A DNA stretch of 64,000 nucleotides. It comes from Chamaecyparis obtusa. Lineage: Eukaryota; Streptophyta; Pinopsida; Cupressales; Cupressaceae. Where the stretch lies: NCBI GenBank assembly GCA_027943335.1, contig BSBK01002080.1, positions 1,740,001 to 1,804,000 on the forward strand. Direction: 5' to 3'. A program made the translations under genes and the position numbers. The notes under the pieces are model-generated. The model was given only the letters and a program-made list of their open reading frames with translations. It was not told the DNA's origin and ran no database searches. Each line of letters opens with the position of its first letter. Positions within the stretch are counted from its first letter, which is position 1. This document shows, piece by piece, positions 12,066 through 24,380 of this stretch.

Positions 12066-13102
12066 TTGTTCAAACCCCAGTTTGGAATCAACCTTTAAAA
12101 TAGAATTGAAATAGAGAATGATAGAAAGTAGTAGAAGTAAATCTAACAATGAAGCTATGATATTCAATAGATATGCAATTATATTTGGAATGTAAGCAAG
12201 TATGTTGAGATGAAAGCTTGGACTCAACACTAACAAATGTAAATTAAAACCTCCATGATTGTATGCTTGGAATCCACCTTGAAGGGAGAATGAATAGATC
12301 TTGAAGATGAACAAAGGATCTTGAAGGAAGATCACAACACCATGATGGATAGATCTAGGGTTTGAATGATTAAACTTGAATTCTTGAACCAAATCCCTCC
12401 AAAGGCTTGAAAGCTTGAATCCTTGATCTTCAATGGAGAACTTGAATGCTTGAATATAGATGATGGCATAAATGCTTCCTTGAAAATGCTTGCTTGAAGG
12501 ATGGAGTACTTAATTACAAAAGAGAGATGATAGATGGATCTCACACTTGATTGATGATGATGGGATGGATTGAAATTGGAGAGGAAGGCTTCCTTTTATA
12601 CTAGTCTTGGGCACAAACTTCTAGAGAGGCTGACATAGGAGAATTAAATTCCTATTTAAACCTTAACCTCTAGAAATGGACCTAGATTAAATATAATTTA
12701 AGAGTTTACCATTCCAAAATCTGAAACAACCAACTCGAAAGAGGGAAAATAAAATTTCCAAAGCTTGACATCTGGAAACTTTTGGAATCTAAAATTTTGA
12801 CCCAGGGTCAGGGTCGAGGTCGACTCTGACCTAGGTCAATGTTGAGGTCGACCTTGACCTAGGTCAAGGTCAAGGTTGAACTTGATGCTGAAGGTTGACC
12901 TTGACCTTGAGGTCAAGAATCTCAGGGTTTTAGGTCAAGGTGTTAGAAATAGGCTAGAGAGAGGTGGAGAAAAGGGCAGAACATGGGGAAAACCATGATC
13001 CAAGCGAGAGATCCCATGAAAGGATCTAACATGACCCCAAACCACCTAATCAAAGGGCTAAATCAGTCCTAAATGGAAGTGCTTCCATTTTTTGATGATA
13101 CA
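12066..13102 (-). repeat. 5' LTR of H, right part
   Basis: Continues the LTR interrupted at 5036. It carries the minus-strand TATAAAAGG box at 12592-12600, the TTGACC/GGTCAA cluster near 12798-12918, and the terminal TGTATCATC (minus strand) at 13102. Together with 4712-5036 it gives 1362 bp. Confidence 0.75.
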
Positions 13103-15513
13103 CTTTCATTTCATGATGTTTATGAGTTTGCATGCTTTCATTGCATATGTTCAAAATTTCTTGATAAAACATATTTGAAGACCATCATTAGGCTTTCATG
13201 TGGAATTTTTTATTTATCTTTTGGATGGCATTAGATATTTCTCTAGTGATCCTCCTAATCCTATGCCCAGTCCTTCCCATGACTAAACCCCTCATACCCC
13301 TTCTACATTCCCACACATTCAAAGCATGGTTCATGACTTAGATATTAACCAATTCTTCAATGAGCCATCTCCTCCATATTCTTCTATACCTACACCACCA
13401 TCTCATATACATAAAACTTCCAATTCCATAGTTCCTCCTTGCACTAAATTTACTCATCACCCTCAAGATCAACCATTCTCTCCATTTACCCTATGTTCTA
13501 TCTATACATGTGCTCTAATATTATAACTAAACAAGGTTATAAGGGTTTAGGTCTTGGTATCCTTGATCATGGTATTAAGTTTCTTGTTCACATTCCTCCC
13601 TAACACCCTCAACAAGGCCTTGGTTATTTTTCCCCTTGGAATACTCCTTCTTTCCCTCCCCTGATGACCCTCTCTTCACCTTCTTTTACTAACTACAACC
13701 TTATCTCCTAGCAACACTCAAGAAGCCTTAGTATTAAGAGTTTACCGCTACCTTTTAATTGTGCCCAAATTAAGATATCAACCTTATGAAAAGATTGTGA
13801 TCACCAGTATTAACTAATCCACACACATTTTTTACATAATAAGATGCTTTGGGAATTATTGCTAATTAAGCATCGGATATGCTTATGACATCACATCTTT
13901 TCATAGGGTACAAAGTCTGTAGCTTCACACATGATGTCATTTAATTTACATGATGTGGCACTATTAAGATGGGACCCTCAGGCCTTGGTACTTGCCACGA
14001 AACATCATATCTCTTCATGTTTTAAAGATTTTCTAGGACTCACATGATTGAGACTATCTATCACTTTAAGTGAAGTAAATGATCACATTGCTGAGGCATG
14101 CTTTCAAATCATATATACATAATCTGTAGCTTTTAAGTGGTAATTTATCCCATTCTCATAGTCTCCATTTTCATTTGCCAGCTACTACTCAATTATTTGT
14201 ACTCAAGACATGGTGTCGAATTCCTATTTGCCTTGTAGAGACTGTCAAAATTTTTATTGGGAGTGTATGGCATGGAATGACATGATAAAAATTGAGGTTG
14301 AAGGAAACAAAGTGGCCATCTTGACACACTTTGAAGATAATGTCCTGGATCACATGTTTATTCTGAACAATATCCGCATACACAAAATGGTGAAGGAATT
14401 CCTTGGAGTTGAAATTAGAACACTTAGTGAAAAATGATGCATCTACCCATCATAGGTAATGTATGTTTTTTTATCTAATTCCATGGACATTTTACAAAGC
14501 ACACAACTATTAGATATTATTTATAACAAGGTAGTAGATATGAATTTCCTTCGCCTGGAAAAATTTGAGTGGGTAGTCCTATATTATAACATGTGGAAAG
14601 GACATGATCTCCTAGGAGGTTTTTTCCCCAGACATTACACTCAGAGTAACCATGCATTCATGCTTGTATATGACAACATAAAACATGCCATGGATAGGAA
14701 AAATTGTAGGCATATTAGAACAAGCCTCCAATCTCATGGTTGCAATATAGATGCTTCAATAGCCTTCAGGATCTTCTCCAAAGTGGCTACCCTTTTGAGC
14801 ATTCTTGAGCTAGACAATCCAACAGATGCAGCTTTGTAGGGTCTAGAACTAGTGCAAACACAAAGTTTTCTTTCGGCTTTAGTGTCAGACCTCAATATAA
14901 GCCTGTAAACTGAGGCCAACTCTTCCATTTGGGGTGTTGATATTCCTAACCACTAGACTATGTATGATGGATGGAGATACTCACAACCATTTACAAGAGA
15001 AACTTTGACCCTAGTTTCAGGTGGATTGTGTGAGGAGACCACATCTTCACTTTTGGTCACTCGGGGTGTACGATGCCCGCCAGGAGCTTCATATCCCTTG
15101 ACCATGGAAGAGTAACTATTTTCACCTCATTTTTGCTGTGTATATCCCAATTTTTTTGTGTACACATTTTGGCCATATCCTTGGAATAAATTTTTTGTAA
15201 TGGGTTTACGCCCTAACTGCTCAAATGTTTGTAAGGTTAATGGATTAGGGCTTTCTATTATGTTCAATTGTAGATATAATGTACACTATGAGACATGAAT
15301 TGTTTCTTATTCAACATGTGACATTTTGCATTGTATAGCTGAATCTTCTACATGAGATGCCAAAATTGCAAACTTTTGGCTTTAGGCTATTTGGTAGGGT
15401 GGACTCTAGACTCTTGTATCTTTCTTGCAGGATTGTAAATTTGTAATTAGGCAAGGATATTTGGTTTTCTTACTGGTTCTTTCCTAATTAATATCTTGAA
15501 CTAGGTATATATA
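13103..15513. other. Unassigned region between H and an H-type LTR
   Basis: A 2.4 kb stretch outside the recognised LTR elements. Near 13520-13650 the plus strand reads KQGYKGLGLG followed by QQGLGYFS, which resembles the glycine-rich patch between gag and protease in Tat-type gypsy elements; this is weak. The interrupted ORF at 14210-14839 is given separately. I see no promoter, RNA gene or repeat that I can support elsewhere. Confidence 0.4.
14210..14839 (+). pseudogene. Interrupted ORF of about 210 codons, unknown
   Basis: Two open stretches (14210-14437 and 14459-14839) lie in the same reading frame, separated only by close stops near 14435 and 14450, so they may once have been one frame. 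The first part contains CRDC and an aromatic-rich segment; the second has a WKGHDLLGGFFPRHY segment. I see no zinc knuckle, RT or integrase motif and no transmembrane pattern. It could be a decayed gene fragment, an element ORF or chance. Confidence 0.3.
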
Positions 15514-16266
15514 TGTATCATCTTAAAATGGAAGTTCTTTCATGTTAATGATGTTTAGCACTCCTTAGGGGGTATTTTGAGCCATCATCATGTTGTCCTT
15601 TAATTTCTTCCCCTTTTCCATCTTCTGTGCCTATTTAGGGCTTTGATTGGGCCTCCCCAGGCACCGTTTTCCCCTCCTAGCATATTTTATAGGGGTCTTT
15701 TAAACCCTTGGGTCAAGGTCAATCTCGAACTTGACCCAGGGCCCCCTTTTCATTGGAAAGTTTGCCGAATGTGGGGGGACTCAAAAGTTTATTTTTTCTG
15801 CTTTTGGGTCAACTGTTTTAGGTTTCAAAGTGGCGAATCTTAAAATATATTTAATTTAGGTCCACTCCTAGTGGTATAGGCCCAATGGGAACTTATTTCT
15901 CATATGTCATCCTCTGTAGAAGTTTGTGCCCTAGACTAGTATATAAGGAAACCTTCTCCTATCATTTCACATCATAAATCACAAGAGAAATAAGCAATCA
16001 AGAAATTATCAGGAAATCATCAAATCAAGAAGCAATCATATATATTCAAGAATTCAAGCCTTTGAAGGGATTTGGTTCAAGCATTCAAGATTCATCATTC
16101 AAACCCTAGATCTATCCATTATGGTGGTGTGATCTTCCTTCAAGATCCTTTGTGCATCTTCAAGATTCATTCATTCTTCCTTCAAGGTGGATTCCAAGCA
16201 TACAATGATGGAGGTTTTGATTTACATTTATGGTTTTTGATGTTGAATCTAAGATTTCATATTAAC
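15514..16266 (+). repeat. Truncated H-type LTR, plus orientation
   Basis: Begins TGTATCATC and matches H LTRs in reverse orientation, including a TATATAAGG box at 15940-15948 and the segment at 16060-16250 matching 1930-2110. It stops after 753 of about 1360 bp, exactly where the element E LTR begins. I did not find its missing end on the other side of E. No polypurine tract precedes it. Confidence 0.75.
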
Positions 16267-17122
16267 TATAATCACCTGAAATTGGACAAGATCAATTTGA
16301 GTGAGCAATCAAGGCAATTAAATCAAATCAAGCTAAAATCAAAGAAAAATTGTAATCAAGACAATAATTCAAGTTTAATTAAAAATCAAGAGCCATAAAA
16401 TAAATTAAATCTAATGAAATTAATTAATTTTGCAATTAACCTAATTAATTGCATAGTTCATTTAAATCAAATCAACCCATTCAAGGGGTACACATGGCTA
16501 AACATTTTAATTAAATTCAATTAATTAAATCCTATTTTCCCTCAACCACCAAATGGGAGGAAAATGCATCAACCAATAGAATTTGAGAACCAAGCTCATA
16601 TGGGTTAAGCTCACATTGAATCTCCACCACCTATAAGGAGAAATAATCTTGTCCACCCATGTTTTCCTCTTGTTCTAAGCTTTGAGGAAAAAATATTTAA
16701 ATGGTCTCCAAAGGTGGAACCATGGACTTAACCCTAATCAAACCATGATCAAATCAACTCCACCCCCTACCTTTGCCAAAATCTATAAAAGAAAGGCATA
16801 ATTCAAGAAATTAGGATCCACAAGTATTTGGAAAGCATCGAACCTCTTGCAATTTTAAGCTAGAAAGACAAATCTATTAGCTAATTAGTCTATTTCATTT
16901 GGAATTAACTTGTTTTAGCTTGTTTTATCACACTTTCGCATATTGGGATTGTCACTAGTGAGAGATTGCTAAGATATCTTCATTAGCATCCCTAATTAGA
17001 GAGCCATAGAGTGCTCATTTGTCCTTTAAATAGCTTAATTAGATTACTTTTATGGTAATTTAGTTCTTATTTTGATTTATTTGACAAAGCTAACCCTATG
17101 AAGGTACTAATCCTAGTACACA
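16267..17122 (+). repeat. 5' LTR of element E
   Basis: About 856 bp. It starts 'tataatcac' (a TG-to-TA change) and ends 'tacaca', directly before a gypsy primer site. It aligns end to end with the solo LTR at 51622-52468 (847 bp). A TATAAAAG box lies at 16784-16791. Confidence 0.85.
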
Positions 17123-17125
17123 AAA

Positions 17126-17143
17126 TGGCGCCCACCATGGGGC
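17126..17143 (+). other. Primer binding site of element E
   Basis: TGGCGCCCACCATGGGGC lies 3 bp after the LTR. The related form TGGCACCCACCGTGGGGC is used by element F, so this is the tRNA primer site class of this gypsy group. I do not assign the tRNA. Confidence 0.8.
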
Positions 17144-17157
17144 TTGAACCCACGAAC

Positions 17158-18343
17158 ACAAGGTAAAAGAAATCATGGAAATGGGGGCACCTCAAAATAT
17201 TAGTCAAATGAGATCTCTTCAAGGCAGGATTCAATCCATTAGAAGGTTCATCTCTCAATTTGCATAAAAGTGCCACAATTTCACTCAACTCGTTCACAAG
17301 GACACAATTTTAAAATGGGATGATAAATGTGAATAAGCATTCACCTTATTGAAGAAGCACCTAATGAATCCTCCAACATTAATTCTGCTAATTAGGGGTA
17401 AACCCCTAATTTTATATATTTCAGCAACAAAGCATGAATTAGGGGCACTCTTGGCTCAAGAGGACGAAGCTGGAAAGGAAAAGGCCATATACTACATAAG
17501 CAGAGCATTGGTGAAGTATGAGTTGAATTAAAATTTCATTGAAAGAGAGTGTTTGGCCATGGTTTTTGCTTCCCAAAAATTACACCATTATATGTTATCC
17601 CACAAAATTTGACTCATTGAAAAGATTGATCCCTTAAAATACCTTCTTAGCAAAACAACATTGAATGGAAGATTGGCCAAATGGGTCATGGTGTTAAGTG
17701 AAATTTATATAGAGTATGTGGACTGGAAATATATCAAAGGCCAAGTAATAGCTGATCAATTAGCAGACTCACCTTTACAGGATGAACATGCAATCCAAGT
17801 GGAATTTCCAGATTTTGAAATTGTTAATCTTGAAGCAAAGACATGGAAATTGTATTTTGATGGCTCCTATACACACCATGGGTCAGGAGCAGGGATAATT
17901 TTGATTAATACTCAAGGGTCCACAATCCCAAAATCATACAAATTTCTATTCCTATGCACAAATAACATAGATGAGTATGAAGAATTGATTATCGACATAA
18001 ATTGGCATTAGAATGGAAAGTAATAGATCTGCAAATCTATGGAGATTCTCAACTAGTTGTTAATCAAATTAATGACGAGTATCAAACTAAAGATGATAAG
18101 TTGATACCATACAAGAACATGATTGAGAGTCTTAAGAAATACTTCACTCTAATCACATTTGAGAAAGTACCGAGAGATAAGAATAAAGTAGCAGATGCAA
18201 TGGCTACTTTGGCATCACTTCTCCAAATACTAGATCAAAGTGCCAGATATGAATTCCTAGTAGAAGAAGTTGAGCAACCCGCATTTGACCCTTCCCATCC
18301 TCATACCATTTTCTTACTAATGGGACATTAATCACCTTGGTAT
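17158..18343 (+). pseudogene. pol: Tat gypsy RT end, RNase H and archaeal-type RNase H (element E)
   Basis: It opens in the RT thumb/connection region (QGRIQSIRRFISQ). Classical RNase H follows (KPLILYISATKHELGALLAQ, KAIYYISRALV) and then the linker GRLAKWVMVLSE. The second, archaeal-type RNase H has WKLYFDGSYTHHGSGAG, TNNIDEYEEL, LQIYGDSQLVVNQIN and KVADAMATLASL, with the D-E-D positions visible. Frameshifts occur near 17530 and 18010. The frame stops at the F insertion and, on joining, continues into integrase at 33225. Inactive remnant. Confidence 0.85.
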
Positions 18344-18348
18344 GGAAT

Positions 18349-19618
18349 TGTGTGTGTGAATTTTGTACCTGATTTGTAGACACAACACTTCAGTAAAATA
18401 TTAGAGGTTAGAAAAAATGAAATCGTGCAATGAATTGAAAGCTAAACTAACTAGGCAATTTACTGCCTTCTAATAGGTGTGAGTATGATGTTCTCAGATT
18501 GTTATCGAGATCAATGACCTTGACGACACCTAAACGAAGGATTTGAATGCAAAATTGATATGAAATATGAATGCAATTAATCTATTTTTTTGATTTTTTA
18601 TGCAATGATATGATGAAAAATGATATGAAATCTATGATATGTAAAAATTGATATGCTATGATATGCTAAATGATCTACCAAATGAAAAGTAATATAATAT
18701 GAAAAACTATACAATATTGATCTCACAAAGCTTGGATTCGCAAAGATGATTCTTCAGTCTCCAATTCAGCAGCGTGATTATGCAATTCTTGTGGATTTGA
18801 GAGATGATTTGTGAAGAGCTAAAGCCTTAATTTATAGAAATCCAGGGCTTTGAGGATGCATGGAAGAAAGCCATAAATCACTCAAATAACTTAGCTTGAT
18901 TTTGAGTTATTTTTAAATAAAGATAATTTAATTCACAAAAACATGCAAATCATGCAAAAATAGCTTTTTAACTCAAATTAGAAGTTTAGATCAACTTTAA
19001 AACTCAAAAATGATGTTGAGTTCCAAAAAGTCAATAACTTGCATTGATTTTCTGATTTGGAGTTTAACTGCTCTTTGATTATGCACATGGATAATTATGA
19101 ATTAATAAATAAATAAAGTGATTTATTCTCAACTTAATTGATTTTTGAAATCAAACAATTGATTTATGGGTTAATCAATCATTTAATCAAACTTTTATTC
19201 AAAAATAATATCATCAAATATGACAACTTGCTTTAATTAATTAAATAAGAATTTAATTAATTAATGATAGGAATTTTGATTTATTGTCAAATTTAAATAA
19301 TAATACCTAGGAATAAATACAATTAAATTCAATTAAATAATTAAGTGGCAGAATTAAATCAATTAATTTAAATATTCATCATATTCAATTAATCAACTTT
19401 AGGATAAGTGTGATTTATCGTCAAATAATCATTAAATTAAAAATAATTAAGATGATTAGGAATATTACTTGGAATATTCCTTGATGCAGAATTTAAGATA
19501 ATCAATTAGAATTCGATGATGTACTGATGTGGCTTAGGTTAGGACTTTGATGTCGATTTCATTCGATGTGATGATATAGGAGGTTAATGAACCTATAGCC
19601 CATTTTTGGGGTATTATA
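18349..19618 (-). repeat. 3' LTR of element F
   Basis: On the plus strand it runs TGTGTGTGTGAATTT to 'ggggtattata'; on the minus strand it starts as TGTAATACCCC with G-to-A. It is nearly identical to 31961-33219. A minus-strand CTATAAATTAAG promoter box lies around 18826-18837. Confidence 0.93.
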
Positions 19619-19634
19619 TTTTGCCCCTCTTTGA
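19619..19634 (-). other. Polypurine tract of element F
   Basis: The minus strand reads TCAAAGAGGGGCAAAA immediately before the LTR. The same tract occurs next to the inverted LTR piece at 37839. Confidence 0.85.
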
Positions 19635-21954
19635 ATTACTGTACGAAGCGTAGTGGTTCAAAGATAGTCTATGTACGATAAAGATATGAAACTGATATGA
19701 AAGATATGATGATATTAGGTCCTGAATGACCAAAGATAATGTTCACTATAGCAACGATGAACTAATGAAACAAAAGCATCAAAATGCCTGATTCTGAACC
19801 TTATGATTGCGAAGAAGTGAGTGACTGATTCTAGACTCGATTGTCCTTAGAAGAATCACGTAGGTATCACATCTGAACCCTTTAGTTATTGAAGAATCAA
19901 GGAAATAACACAATTGAACCGATAGTTGCAAAAACTGATACCATTTACAAGATTAAGAGAATACCAGATTGATATGGATCTCGATGAATCTGATATGCCC
20001 TGAGCGATGATTGATTTGCTACAAGCGATGAGGACTTTTGATGAATCAGTAACTAGACGTGGTTTTTGTCTTGATTATTGATGAAAGATATGATATCAAT
20101 AAAGATATGATTACAGAATTTGAATGATATGCAATACCATGCCCCCTTTGGGATTAAAATTGAAATCTGATAGAAAAGTCAGCGTTATAGTTTAGAAGCA
20201 TGTTAATTGATTTGAGAAGTGGTTAAACACATTTGGGAACACATTCTGCATCGTTGGAGGGTCCAAAAGATGAAGTTTGACTAGGTTTGACCATGAGTTG
20301 ACCATGGTTCACCAAGTTGAAATTTCAAGAGTTTGATGTAAGATAATCAGTTAAGTTGAATTCTGGATTTCTTGTGATGATTGAAGGTCGATTATGCAAG
20401 TAGTTAATAATATGAATAATCTCAGATTTTGATTTTGATCACAAAAAAGGATTCTACTTGCTGTTTCATTGGAGGAACCTTCATGTGAGATTCAGCTCTT
20501 GTTAGATTTGAAGAATCATTTAAGCATTGAAGTTGTGTAGCCATTTGTGAAATCATGCAAACATGCAAAAGGCAAAGAGACATGCAAAATGAAATGCAAC
20601 CTAGGACCTAGGACCTAGTCACTAATCATGTGTCAGTTATTCTCATCATTGAATTTTTAGGTAACCAGATAAATCAATACAATGCCCACTAGTTATGAAA
20701 CCATCGACATATGAATATCGATTTGTATGTGCAAGAATCAATACAACACTGACTTATTAGGAAACCATGGATATATGAATATTGATTTTGTTTTCAAAAT
20801 GCCAGATTAGATATAAGCACCAAAGCATAAATGCCAGGATGACCTGAATATCATGTCCATTTTGATATAGAAATTTATATAAGCATCAAAACATAAATGT
20901 CAGGATGACCTGAATACGCCTTGCGGGTCAAAGACATCAAGTAGTCAAGAGATCATTCTAAATCCAATGTGAATTACCCGTAGTGACCCTTTATCATTCA
21001 CATCCTTACGTAAGATTGTGTTTCATAGTAGGAGAAAGAATTCACTCAAGAAGACAATAGTGAGATCAAACTTCCTTGAATTTTTTGGGTATCAATGGTT
21101 GAGGTATGCATGGCCATCCAATTTGAGATAGAGGCTCTTACAGACGGACACCATTTCAATCTAGAATTTCCAAAGTTGTTATATTTTCACATACAAGGAG
21201 AAGACAAAGAAAATATTATGCCCCTAGTCATCACTCTCTAAATATTGTAAAGGACATCATCAAAGAGTGTAAAGGGACACAATATGCAAAAATCTCAATA
21301 TGAATCAGTAAGCATACAAGGAGATAAAAGCATGTAACAAGCACAGATTGTTTTTCAGTTTGCGTTGTTGTAGATGCAAAATCCTTTCTGGAGACAAGAT
21401 TGACTGACTGACTCACATGAAGCTTCGAAGGACTCTGACTAGATATGATACATCTAAGATATACTGGAGACCATAGGATTTGACATTGATTGCCCCCAAG
21501 TGTTAAGCATTGATAGGATACAGACGATGGAGTTGATTGGTGTACAAACTGATTTATTGAAAAGTGTAAATGCAGAAACAAACTGGGAGATATGTACAAA
21601 CTAAAGCAAGACTAAAAGCTAGGAAAGACCAAGATTGTGCTGATAGATGGAGTGTTTTAAAACAAGTGGTACCCGTTTGCCGGGTTTTCACCATCTTGAA
21701 AGAGATTCTATTTTTGCTACAAAGGCACCTGTTTCCATGTTTTCACCAAGGCACTTTTTTTTTTCTCATTTTTTTGTATTTTTCATTTTTTCAATTTTTT
21801 TGTACTTTTGATATATTTTTATTTTTTTGTGAATCATCAAGGCGCCTATTGCTAGGTTTTCACCAAGATGTTCATTTTTTTAGGAATTTTTCCAATTTTA
21901 AAGATTTTTTTAGGACATTTTACAATAGACTGAATGCTTTAGGCATAGAATTTC
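19635..21954 (-). other. Non-coding region between integrase and 3' LTR of F
   Basis: About 2.3 kb without a supportable gene. It holds three copies of a GGTGAAAACC...GGCACC-type motif (21671-21692, 21721-21746, 21841-21864, minus orientation). An internal purine-rich stretch ACTTGGGGGCAATCA lies around 21490; its counterpart in element E is AAACTGGGGGCAAAA near 35077. Confidence 0.6.
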
Positions 21955-23110
21955 TTCAGATGGAGAACGTTGATTGGTTCTCAGAGCTGTTCTCCTTCAG
22001 TCATTGAGAGTTGATAGGAACCAGAGCCAAAAGTAGCAGTGATTACAAAGGGACCTAGCCTGTTGGGTTCAAACTTCCCCTTGCGTTCTCAATGTGATTA
22101 ATTTTTAGGATTTTCTCTCAAGACTAGATCACCAACTTGAAATTCTCTGTGTCTAACTTTCTTGTTGTAGCCTCTAGACATTCTTTTCTGATACACTCTG
22201 AGATGATCATACGCTGCTTGTCTAGACTCATCCAGTAGTTCAAGTTCTTGCAACCTAGACACTCTGTAGTCATCATCAGTTACTAGACCATGCATTTTGA
22301 TTCTTAGTGATGGGATTTCAACCTCAATAGGTAGTACCGCTTCAGACCCATAAACTAAAGTGAAAGGTGTAGCCCCAGTAGATGTTCTGATACTTGTTCT
22401 AGAGGCCCAAAGAGCTGGATTGATCATGAGATGCCAATCTCTTCCTGTCTTATTAACAGTTCGATGCAAGATTTTCAATAGATTCTTATTAGATGCCTTT
22501 GCTTGTCTATTCCCTTGAGGATAGTAGATAGAAGACCAATGTTGTGTGATCTTGAATTTGGAACACAGATCATCTAGGTCTTTGTTCTTGAATTTTCCAC
22601 CATTATCTATGATTATGGAATGAGGTATCCCATATCTTCATATGATATAGTTCAATATGAACATAGATATTTTCTTTCCAGTTGCTTATGTCAAAGGGAC
22701 TGCTTCTACCCATTTTGTAAAATAATCTGTAGCTGTGATTATATGGGTATGTCCATTAGAAGAGTGAGGATGAATCATCCCTATAAGATCAAATGCCCAT
22801 TGATGGAAAGGCCATTGTGTTGTAAAGGGGATTAGATCCCTCCTTGGAGCATGAATTAGGTTTCCATGTACTTGACACTTTTGACAATTCTTAGGAAATT
22901 TGATAGCCTCTTTCTCCATTTCAGGCCAATAGTACCTAGCCCTAATAAGTTTGTGAGCTAGTGTTAAACTATTCGAGTGTGACCCACAAATACCATCATG
23001 GACTTCCTCTAGCACATGTTGAGACTCTTCCGGTTCTAAACATCTAAGTAGTGTACCATCTAGACCTCATTTGTATAGATTGTGACCAATGATGACATAT
23101 TGGGAGGCAT
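21955..23110 (-). pseudogene. pol: Integrase of element F
   Basis: The zinc-binding H-H-C-C region (GICGSHS, RARYYWPEM, CQKCQVHGN) is followed by the catalytic core (WAFDLIGMIHP, TATDYFTKWVEAVPL, then IIIDNG in a shifted frame). The best C-terminal frame (22478-22098) has NPALWASRTS, GATPFTLVYGSEAVLP and FQVGDLVLRENPKN. Family role: inserts element cDNA into the chromosome. Stops near 22680 and 22100 break it. No chromodomain is visible, as expected for Tat elements. The core DDE residues appear present in separate frames. Confidence 0.88.
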
Positions 23111-23120
23111 TTTAGATAAG

Positions 23121-24380
23121 CTATCTCTTTTCATGGCAGTTGAAGGTATCAGGGATGATTTGGTCTCGGAGATAAGAAAATAGGTTTTTGTATCTAGATG
23201 AATCATGACCTAAAATAGTGTAGATCATGTGGGTTTCAAGGGAGTCATATGCAAGATAAGATAGTGCTTCCACCAGGAACTCATAGCGTAGCCCATGTTC
23301 AGGTTGCTGTAATAAAGTAGATAATGTGGCCATTGCATCGGCAACCTTTTTCAGATCATCTACCATTCTCTTGTAAGGAATGAGATTTTCATCTTTAGTT
23401 TGGTACACATCATTGACTTGATGAATAACAAGTTGAGAGTCTCCATGAATGTGTAGCTCTGTCACTCTCCATTCAATTACTATTTTCATACCATTCAAAA
23501 GGGCTTCATATTCAGTAATATTGTTTGTGCAAGGAAACTTTAATCTGAATGCGTTTGGGATTGAGTATCCTTGAGGAGTTATGAACAATATTCCTACTCC
23601 AGATCCATTCTGTGTATAGGAGCCATCAAAGAATAATTTCCATTCTCTAGAAGAAAGATGCATGATAGAGGAATCTGGAAATTCCATTTGTAGTGGTGTG
23701 TCATCAAACAATGGTGCTTCAGCCAATTGATTAGCAATGACCTATCCTTTTATAGCTTTTCTCTCAACATACTCAATGTCAAATTCACTCAATAGCATGA
23801 CCCATTTAGCTAATCTACCCCTGAGGGTAGCTTTGCTTAGTAGGTACTTTAGTGGATCAATCTTGGCTACCAATTGAGTGGTATGAGCTAACATGTAGTG
23901 TCTCAGTTTCTATGATGTGAATATCACAACTAGACAAGCTTTCTCAATCATTGACTAGTTCTTTTCATATGCCACCAATGTTCTACTGATGTAGTATATA
24001 GCTCTTTCCTTTTTATCTTCATTGTGTTGTGCTAGCAATGCCCCCAGTGATGTATCTATTGTGGATACATATAAGATCAATGGCTTCCCATGAATAGGAG
24101 GCATCAAGATAGGAGGACTTGATAGATATTGTTTTATATGATCAAGGTTTTTCTCACATTCTTCATTCTATGCAAAGGTCACACCTTTATGTAATGTTTT
24201 TGTAAATGGTTGTGATATATCCACTAGCTGTGATATGAATCTTCTCATAGATTGAACTCTCCCTTGCAATGTCTTCATATGACTGATATTCTTAGGAGGT
24301 TGCATCTCCATTATGGCCTTTACTTTAGCTAGATCAACCTCAATTCCCTTCTTTGAAATGATGTATCCTAAGAGCTTTCC
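23121..24380 (-). pseudogene. pol: RNase H and archaeal-type RNase H of element F
   Basis: Classical RNase H (about 24300-23780) shows KPLILYVSTIDTSLGALLAQ and RAIYYISRTLV with stops. The second RNase H (23726-23121) has WKLFFDGSYTQNGSGVG, TNNITEYEALL, LHIHGDSQLVIHQVN and KVADAMATLSTLL, so the acidic residues of the archaeal-type fold (D, E, D) are visible. Having both, in this order before integrase, is known for Tat elements. It matches the element E copy closely but is not identical. Confidence 0.88.

Larger units (their letters stand above)
1458..13102 (-). mobile_element. LTR retrotransposon H, non-autonomous, split by element A
   Basis: Two direct copies of one sequence flank a 1.9 kb internal region. 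The left copy (1458-2818) is 1361 bp. The right copy is 4712-5036 plus 12066-13102, 1362 bp once element A and its target duplication are removed. A polypurine tract sits at 2819-2834 on the minus strand, directly before the left copy, so the left copy is the 3' LTR and the element points to the minus strand. Each LTR has a TATAAAAGG box on the minus strand. No gag or pol is recognisable inside. I found no convincing primer site after the right LTR and no clean target duplication (ttcaa against ctttc), so pairing these LTRs as one element rests on their matched lengths and the tract. Confidence 0.7.
16267..18348 (+). mobile_element. Ty3/gypsy (Tat-type) element E, left segment
   Basis: The 5' LTR, primer site and the end of RT through both RNase H domains on the plus strand, interrupted at 18348 by element F. 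It resumes at 33220 with integrase. The left flank is ttaac. Gag, protease and most of RT are deleted between the primer site and about 17160. The fused RNase H plus archaeal-type RNase H order is the published hallmark of Tat elements. Confidence 0.85.

Noticed and set aside
13505..13650. Glycine-rich patch of a gypsy Gag-Pol
   Set aside because: The likeness is confined to a few residues with stops between them, so I did not list it as its own feature.
21231..22007. Open frames on both strands at the end of element F
   Set aside because: They fall in the non-coding post-integrase region; the plus-strand frame is mostly T-rich spacer read as Phe and Leu.
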